Positions 33,980-38,492 of a DNA stretch of 38,492 nucleotides are shown here, one piece after another (within the stretch, counting starts at the first letter, position 1; every line of letters starts with the position of its first letter). The notes beneath the pieces are model-generated. The model was not told the DNA's origin. It made no database searches and saw nothing but the letters and a program-made list of their open reading frames with translations. The translations under genes were made by a program, and so were the position numbers. The DNA is from a virus: positions 1-38,492 of the IMG/VR virus record IMGVR_UViG_3300042691_028869. One strand, given 5' to 3'.

Positions 33980-34739
33980 TTTGTTCCTTTATTTGTAATG
34001 ATGTTTTATTAAATTGTTTGAAGTTTTTAAACGTTCCAGTGTGAGTATAAGAAATTTTATTTGTTTCCGGATCTAAACCAAAACATTTATAGAGATCTAT
34101 TGGAGAATATACTGGCATCAATTTTTGTTCAGCCAATTGTGCAATCAAGCAATCATTTGGGCCAACAAACCCGTTTTCTTCTATGTAAGAACATAAAAGT
34201 TTTGCTCCCAATTTGGTAATCATGTATGCTGCTAGACCCTCACACAATACCTTTATATAGTTTTCATACTTCACCAAACCATTGTTTGCAAAACTTACAA
34301 ATGGCTCTCGGTAGAGAGTTTGTTTGTCTTGATTGTGCGCCGTAACTGTTTGAAGATTGACAAACCCAACACCATCAAAGTTTATTTCATTTAAAAACTT
34401 CATATCTGATTGTGGGTACGCATCATCTTCACAAATAAGTATAGTTTCGTCATCACTATTATTAAACTCTTTCCAAACATTGTAGTGTGCTATGTATGCT
34501 GCTATTTCCCCAAATCTCATCCAAGTTCTATTTGTGTTTGATATAAATTTGTCTTCATTAATTTCAAAAAGTCTTCTTTTGTTTTCTACATAATGTTTTC
34601 CATTTATTTCGTGAAATTGACAATCTTTAAATTCTATTCCATCTCTAAATTGAAAAGGAATTGAGTTGGCTTTGAATGAAGCGGTTATTCTAGATTGTCT
34701 TTCTTTTGCTTCTGGTAAAGTAATAACTTTTACATTCAT
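33963..34739 (-). CDS. GT25-family glycosyltransferase (258 aa)
   Basis: N-terminal VKVITLPEAKERQSRI, the conserved GEIAAYIAHYNVW (77-89) and the EDD motif in LICEDDAYP (104-106) identify the GT25 lipooligosaccharide galactosyl-/glucosyltransferase family. The C-terminal GLAAYMITKLGAKLLCSYI also fits. ATG at 34739 overlaps the GT10 stop by 4 nt. Confidence 0.87.
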   Translation of the reverse strand: MNVKVITLPEAKERQSRITASFKANSIPFQFRDGIEFKDCQFHEINGKHYVENKRRLFEINEDKFISNTNRTWMRFGEIAAYIAHYNVWKEFNNSDDETILICEDDAYPQSDMKFLNEINFDGVGFVNLQTVTAHNQDKQTLYREPFVSFANNGLVKYENYIKVLCEGLAAYMITKLGAKLLCSYIEENGFVGPNDCLIAQLAEQKLMPVYSPIDLYKCFGLDPETNKISYTHTGTFKNFKQFNKTSLQIKEQNVFTH

Positions 34740-35602
34740 ATAGAAATCATTTCCTTGATCTGTTTCTTTATTTGTTCGTATTTTTCATTCAAATCATAAT
34801 TAAATGTTTTAGCCGAATAAATTTTATTGTAAAGGTCTTCGTTTTGATCAACTGTTTTAACATACTCAAGAAGATCATTTACGTTGTCAAATCCATTCGC
34901 ATAAATGAAGCATTCCGGATTGAAATCTTGTAAAGCAAGATTGCTACCCCAATAGATAGGAATACATCCAGCGGTCTTTGCTTGAAGCATTTTTTCCGTT
35001 ACGTAACCAAGTTTATTTGTGTTTTCGTATGCCATGCAGAACTTGTATGGAGCAAGCACAAAATACTTTTTCAATTGATTTCTTCCATCATCGCCGTTTC
35101 CAAACGGCAAACCAAATCCATCGGTTGGCTTGTACCTGTTGAAGGTTTGCCAAAATTCTATTCTGTTCTGATGGATGGCAGAAAAAGGAGTTACGCAAAA
35201 TTTGGTTTTTGGTGTGTTGTACCACTCATTGTCTTCAAGAGTTTTCATGTCCACTGGAATAATTGGACATTGTTTTGATGTTAAGTTGTACTTGTTGATA
35301 TATATCATCCACAAAGGAATACGGATGTTTCCTTTGCTCAAATCAGTTGGATCAAACGTGAAATGGTATTCAGCAGTTCCGTAGAAAGGATCTTTTGGTT
35401 CTGCTATATGTGAAATAAGTTTGGTCTTTGATCTGTCTAGTCCAGGTGGTATCAAGTTTTCGCCTATAAGGCAAATGTTTGATTCATGTGGATTCAAAGT
35501 ATACTCAAAGTCATCCCCATAGATGTCTTGAAATAATGACTTGAAAAAATTGTCTTCGTAATTAAAATTTGGCCAAAACCCGTAAATAGAAAGTTTAATC
35601 AT
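34736..35602 (-). CDS. GT10 alpha-1,3-fucosyltransferase-type enzyme (288 aa)
   Basis: GT10 signature intact: AYENTNKLGYVTEKMLQA (191-208), then AGCIPIYWGS (211-220). The N-terminal half has FGLPFGNGDDGRNQLKKYF and KFCVTPFSAIHQNRIEF in the expected acceptor-domain positions. It uses GDP-fucose or possibly GDP-colitose. ATG at 35602 overlaps the preceding stop by 8 nt, in a chain of coupled glycan genes. Confidence 0.88.
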   Translation of the reverse strand: MIKLSIYGFWPNFNYEDNFFKSLFQDIYGDDFEYTLNPHESNICLIGENLIPPGLDRSKTKLISHIAEPKDPFYGTAEYHFTFDPTDLSKGNIRIPLWMIYINKYNLTSKQCPIIPVDMKTLEDNEWYNTPKTKFCVTPFSAIHQNRIEFWQTFNRYKPTDGFGLPFGNGDDGRNQLKKYFVLAPYKFCMAYENTNKLGYVTEKMLQAKTAGCIPIYWGSNLALQDFNPECFIYANGFDNVNDLLEYVKTVDQNEDLYNKIYSAKTFNYDLNEKYEQIKKQIKEMISI

Positions 35603-36413
35603 TTTTCACACTCTTATATAAACAATCATCAGCCGTAACAAGATTTTGAACTGCGTTATAGTTATTTATCACCGAACTCATGCGGCTGTAATACAGCTCA
35701 GGTGTCAATTCATTGAGATCAATTTCATCAATGAACAATATTCCATTTCTGTCAAAGTCCTCGCATATGCTCTCATCCCCATAATAAATTGGTATGGTTC
35801 CGGTTGCAAAACAATCCGTTATCTTTTCAGTATAATATTTTGGATATATGCTGTTTTCCACCACTATAGAAAACATATAGTCTTTCAACCCATCTAATTT
35901 GTCTGGAAGATTTCTGTAATCTCTTCCAAAAATATGATCTGAAAAACGAGGATCGTTTTTCAATTTTTCAAACAATTCAAGTCGTTTTACGTGTCCGCTG
36001 GTGTAGCGTTTGAAACTTGTTATGTATGAGCACAATTTGTTCTTTTCGTACACGGCTGGCTGCTTTATCCACGGCATGTTTGATGCTGGTGGATTGTAGC
36101 GAAAGAACGTTGGATCAAGGTTTATAATTCTTCTGTCATTCGTGAATATGCTCTTGTACTTCAATTTTAAAACATTCTTGTTTGATGCACATCCATTTAT
36201 GAGATTTGGAATTATTTCACTCGATTCACACAACCAACCATATTTTGGTCCGCTGTAGTCATCGTTTATTCTTCGAAATATGGAGTCATCAACGTATATC
36301 ACTGGAGAATTGTCTGTTGGATATGTGTTGAAAGTCCATTGAAAGTTTTTTGGAGGACTGTTCATACAGGAATGATCTGTAAAAGCATTTGTAAAAACAT
36401 GCAACGTGTTCAT
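35595..36413 (-). CDS. Divergent GT10-like fucosyltransferase (272 aa)
   Basis: The C-terminal part retains a GT10-type donor site: FSIVVENSIYPKYYTEKI, then ATGTIPIYYGDE, where YYTEK replaces YVTEK. The N-terminal part (VIYVDDSIFRRINDDYSGPK, then GWLCESSEI) differs from the neighbouring GT10. ATG at 36413 is chosen for its ATGA overlap with the GT11 stop; an in-frame ATG lies 12 nt upstream. Probably adds a second deoxyhexose with a different linkage or acceptor. Confidence 0.78.
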   Translation of the reverse strand: MNTLHVFTNAFTDHSCMNSPPKNFQWTFNTYPTDNSPVIYVDDSIFRRINDDYSGPKYGWLCESSEIIPNLINGCASNKNVLKLKYKSIFTNDRRIINLDPTFFRYNPPASNMPWIKQPAVYEKNKLCSYITSFKRYTSGHVKRLELFEKLKNDPRFSDHIFGRDYRNLPDKLDGLKDYMFSIVVENSIYPKYYTEKITDCFATGTIPIYYGDESICEDFDRNGILFIDEIDLNELTPELYYSRMSSVINNYNAVQNLVTADDCLYKSVKND

Positions 36414-37198
36414 ATTATTTCCCATCCCTCACAATAAATGTCAGACCAGTTTTTTGGCATTGATTCATCTGTTCCAAACCAATTATGTGGGGCTATAACC
36501 TTTTTGGAATTCGAAAGCCAAGCACCCCACCAACTGTAACTGCTGTTTGCAATTATGTGATAATTGCACATTGTCATCGTACACATGTCCGTGAATTGAT
36601 CCTTTGGTTCTGTGATTGCAAAGGGTCTTTGCATGTCCTTGAATATTTCATACGCTCCCTGTGGTTCGTCACTGAAAACTATGATCAAAAGGTCCTTTGG
36701 AAGTCTTTCAAGGGCCTCAACATAATATTCCTTGGTCATCATTGGATGTTTTCCATCCAACATCTTGTAATCCCCCATTCTCATATGAACTGATATTACG
36801 GGATCTTTTGTTATAGAGCGAACGTTTCCAGCTTCCTCTATTATTTTGTCATTGAACCGAAACTCTTTAAGAAGATCGTTTCTGTAATCCTTGAAATACT
36901 TTTCACTTTGAAAATAACCAACGATGTCGGTATTGTCCGGTATTCCAAAAATACCTGCGTTGTATTGAAATTGCCTTTCCTGTGCTCGGTGCATACTTTG
37001 AACATCGGAACTGTCTTTTGCAGACAAATTTGGAAAACATTGATCCAATGAAAAATTTAAATATGAGTTTTCAGATTTTACCTTGTATGGAACACCAAAT
37101 TCATAGCCCCTTGTCTTTGCTATTGCATACAAGGTGGCATATTGAAACATTTGATTCCCGAGCCGTCCATATCGGCCCATCACGTTAAAAGTAATCAT
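36410..37198 (-). CDS. GT11 alpha-1,2-fucosyltransferase-type enzyme (262 aa)
   Basis: All GT11 hallmarks are present: GRLGNQMFQYA (11-21), HMRMGDY (138-144, the HxRxGDY motif) and NSSYSWWGAWL (218-228). Length is close to bacterial WbsJ/FutC types. Some GT11 enzymes transfer colitose instead of fucose, which fits either sugar-nucleotide product here. ATG at 37198 shares one base with the preceding TAA. Confidence 0.92.
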   Translation of the reverse strand: MITFNVMGRYGRLGNQMFQYATLYAIAKTRGYEFGVPYKVKSENSYLNFSLDQCFPNLSAKDSSDVQSMHRAQERQFQYNAGIFGIPDNTDIVGYFQSEKYFKDYRNDLLKEFRFNDKIIEEAGNVRSITKDPVISVHMRMGDYKMLDGKHPMMTKEYYVEALERLPKDLLIIVFSDEPQGAYEIFKDMQRPFAITEPKDQFTDMCTMTMCNYHIIANSSYSWWGAWLSNSKKVIAPHNWFGTDESMPKNWSDIYCEGWEII

Positions 37199-37830
37199 TA
37201 AAATTCGCTGTTTCGATTCGATAAAGGACGATCAGTCAGAGATTGCCATTTGTTTGCGTTTTCCCTGTCGTTGGATTGATACACCATTGGAATGTTAGGA
37301 GTAACAACCAAAAAATTGTTCTGCAAAGCAGCGGTTCCTATGTCCCACGGCTGTTGTAAAGAATCCAAGCAATAATTTCCAACACGACACATTTCGTTCC
37401 TGTAATCGTTGTTTAAGTACAAAATTGCATGTGCGGCTAAAACTCCACCAATTCTTAAATAATTTTCATTGTGTTGGCAAGTTTTATAATAAAGATTGCC
37501 ATGGGATATTCCAAGGTAGACGCCACCAGCATCATCAGGAACCTCAAGAACCGGGTTAAAAGGCTCCACAAACTCAACGTCATCCTCAAGAACCAAAAGG
37601 GGCGTTGAATAGGAAGAATCGCTTAAAATGCCTGTATGAGTCTTTCCACAACCCATAAAGTGTGCTATACTCCTATCTGTATTAGGAGGAGGTGGAATTA
37701 CTAACCCAGAACGACGATGTGTGTTTTTGAACCCGTATTTTTTGAATCTTTCTTCCATCAGCTCCGCATTTTTTGTTGCGGAGTCCAAATTTATCCAAAC
37801 CACTGGAATTTCACGCAGATCAATAATCAT
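37198..37830 (-). CDS. GT25-like glycosyltransferase, first gene of the glycan operon (210 aa)
   Basis: IPVVWINLDSATKNAELMEE at the N-terminus and LLVLEDDVEF (79-88) with the EDD motif mark a GT25-like protein; the C-terminal half (GAALQNNF-like GTAALQNNFLVVTPNIPMVY) is less typical. The start is ATG at 37830 with GAGG 6 nt upstream, rather than the GTG at 37842, which would lie right at the predicted RNA start. It is the promoter-proximal gene of a coupled series. Confidence 0.78.
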   Translation of the reverse strand: MIIDLREIPVVWINLDSATKNAELMEERFKKYGFKNTHRRSGLVIPPPPNTDRSIAHFMGCGKTHTGILSDSSYSTPLLVLEDDVEFVEPFNPVLEVPDDAGGVYLGISHGNLYYKTCQHNENYLRIGGVLAAHAILYLNNDYRNEMCRVGNYCLDSLQQPWDIGTAALQNNFLVVTPNIPMVYQSNDRENANKWQSLTDRPLSNRNSEF

Positions 37831-37846
37831 TTTAGACCTCACAGTA

Positions 37847-37874
37847 ATTATAGATTACTCTATAGAAATGTCAA
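37847..37874 (-). promoter_or_regulatory. Consensus sigma70 promoter for the glycan/gp55-47-46 operon
   Basis: Perfect TTGACA (37869-37874) and perfect TATAAT (37847-37852), 16-bp spacer, minus strand. The spacer contains CTATAGAGTA. The predicted RNA start near 37840 leaves a 10-nt leader that contains the GAGG ribosome site for ATG 37830. Confidence 0.9.
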
Positions 37875-37884
37875 ATATATTTAT

Positions 37885-37912
37885 TTGACTTTATCTAAAG
37901 GTACTCTATAGT
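37885..37912 (+). promoter_or_regulatory. Divergent sigma70-type promoter for uvsY
   Basis: TTGACT (37885-37890) and TATAGT (37907-37912), each one mismatch from consensus, 16-bp spacer. TACTCTATAG at 37902-37911 overlaps the -10 and matches the 10-mer at the other two early promoters. RNA start predicted near 37919. Confidence 0.75.
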
Positions 37913-37928
37913 TCTTATTAAAAAGAAC
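37911..37928 (+). other. Small inverted repeat at the uvsY transcription start
   Basis: GTTCTT and AAGAAC form a 6-bp stem around ATTAAA. It overlaps the end of the -10 box and the predicted RNA start, so it may be an operator rather than an RNA hairpin. Confidence 0.4.
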
Positions 37929-37938
37929 ATAAGAGAAT

Positions 37939-38376
37939 ATGAATCTAGAAGAACTAAAGAACTCTATTACTAAAGACTCTCAAATAGACTCTACAGAGTT
38001 AGGTAATGAGTCATTAAAGATACCTCAAATACACAGTAAGTATCTTAACATGCTTACTGAACTAAGATTACTTTTGAGCAAACTTCAACACGATTTTGCC
38101 ATACTACGTTTACGTAAGTGGAAAATGTACACAGGCAAAGCATCTCAAGAGGAACTTGAATCCTGGGGAGAGGAACCATTTGATCTTGACATACTCAAGA
38201 CAGATGTAGACAAGTTCATGGATGCAGACAAATCACTCATTGATCTTAAACTCAAAATTTCACTGAATGAAACCAAAATCAAAATGCTTGAAGAATTTTT
38301 AAAGTCTGTAAACAACAGAAACTTCATGATTCGCTCTGCCATTGATTGGCAAAAAATGATGAATGGCATAGTATAA
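37939..38376 (+). CDS. uvsY: UvsY recombination mediator (145 aa)
   Basis: Matches T4 UvsY (137 aa) in length and pattern: MNLEELKNSITKDSQIDSTE, SKYLNMLTELRLLLSKLQHD, RKWKMYTGKASQEEL and DADKSLIDLKLKISLNETKI. UvsY helps the recombinase UvsX load on single-stranded DNA coated with gp32. It is the only complete plus-strand gene of the window, divergent from the glycan operon, and it is followed at once by uvsW. Confidence 0.88.
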   Translation: MNLEELKNSITKDSQIDSTELGNESLKIPQIHSKYLNMLTELRLLLSKLQHDFAILRLRKWKMYTGKASQEELESWGEEPFDLDILKTDVDKFMDADKSLIDLKLKISLNETKIKMLEEFLKSVNNRNFMIRSAIDWQKMMNGIV

Positions 38377-38379
38377 ATA
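38372..38379 (+). promoter_or_regulatory. TATAAATA box overlapping the uvsY stop
   Basis: Exact T4 late consensus spanning the stop codon of uvsY, 5 bases before the uvsW GTG. T4 spacing places the RNA start at about the GTG, so either the start is offset by a base or two (leaderless) or the match is chance. Confidence 0.35.
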
Positions 38380-38383
38380 TTAT

Positions 38384-38492
38384 GTGGATATTGAAGTTGA
38401 ATCTATTGATGAAGTTCGTTACTACATCAAGACAGATCGAGGCATAAAACAGGAGCTACGGGACTATTTCTCATTCATGGTTCCGGGTGCTC
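38384..38492 (+). CDS. uvsW: UvsW DNA helicase, N-terminal fragment at window edge
   Basis: From GTG at 38384 the frame reads MDIEVESIDEVRYYIKTDRG and later ELRDYFSFMVPGA, matching the T4 UvsW start (MDIKV, then a LRDFFSF motif). An in-frame stop lies five codons upstream, so GTG is the best start; ATG at 38382 is out of frame. UvsW unwinds branched DNA and R-loops at the switch to recombination-dependent replication. Only 36 codons are present. Confidence 0.82.
   Translation, partial: MDIEVESIDEVRYYIKTDRGIKQELRDYFSFMVPGA

Noticed and set aside
37878-37885. AATAAATA on the minus strand between the divergent promoters as another late box
   Set aside because: Sits in an AT-rich tract overlapping both -35 regions; a perfect sigma70 promoter already explains the downstream operon, so chance is likely.

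Overview
The window looks like part of the genome of a T4-like (tevenvirus-type) marine myovirus, cyanophage-like in flavour. The replication and recombination proteins are recognisably T4-family: sliding clamp gp45, clamp loader gp44/gp62, RegA, gp46/gp47, late sigma factor gp55, UvsY and the start of UvsW. The virion genes are marine-phage types: LamG-fold lectins, collagen-like fibres, fibres with a tropism-determinant-like N-terminus, and a BspA-type leucine-rich-repeat protein. The DNA is AT-rich and very compact, with most adjacent genes overlapping by 1-8 nt or nearly touching. No host-type genes, tRNAs, integrase or insertion sequences were seen.

Layout on the minus strand, read from high to low coordinates. 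(1) 37830-28245: a coupled series of glycan genes behind a consensus sigma70 promoter (37847-37874). It holds a GT25-like protein, a GT11 fucosyltransferase, two GT10-type proteins, another GT25, a NodZ-like fucosyltransferase, a methyltransferase, a probable glycosyltransferase, a small DUF4254-like protein, and the sugar-nucleotide genes colD-like, fcl/colC-like and gmd. (2) 28236-24900: gp55, gp47 and gp46, directly continuous with the glycan genes. (3) 24889-18970: a late-type island with a 1148-residue collagen-like fibre, a leucine-rich-repeat protein and two small proteins. (4) 18938-15105: a second early operon behind another consensus sigma70 promoter, holding a 50-residue basic protein, gp45, gp44, gp62, RegA and a GT2 glycosyltransferase. 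(5) 15082-1: a long late island with a beta-rich small protein, collagen-like and tropism-type fibres, six tandem LamG paralogues, a small conserved protein, and a second T/Q-rich collagen fibre running off the left edge. On the plus strand, uvsY and uvsW start from a divergent promoter at the right edge.

The most striking regulatory feature is at the two early-to-late junctions (24890-24911 and 15082-15107). In both, a T4-type late promoter box (TATAAATA or TCTAAATA) lies in the centre of an inverted repeat whose 3' arm runs up to the start codon of the first virion gene. Early read-through RNA would fold and hide that start. Late RNA starting inside the repeat would lack the 5' arm and be nearly leaderless. 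The same logic is known from T4 genes e, soc and 49. The window also encodes gp55 and gp45, the sigma factor and clamp activator that T4 late promoters use.

The main metabolic feature is a gmd, colD-like, fcl/colC-like trio. The DegT-family enzyme has histidine in place of the PLP lysine, as in GDP-4-keto-6-deoxymannose 3-dehydratase, which points to GDP-colitose (or GDP-fucose) synthesis feeding several fucosyltransferase-type enzymes. Whether these modify host lipopolysaccharide or the threonine-rich collagen fibres cannot be decided from sequence.
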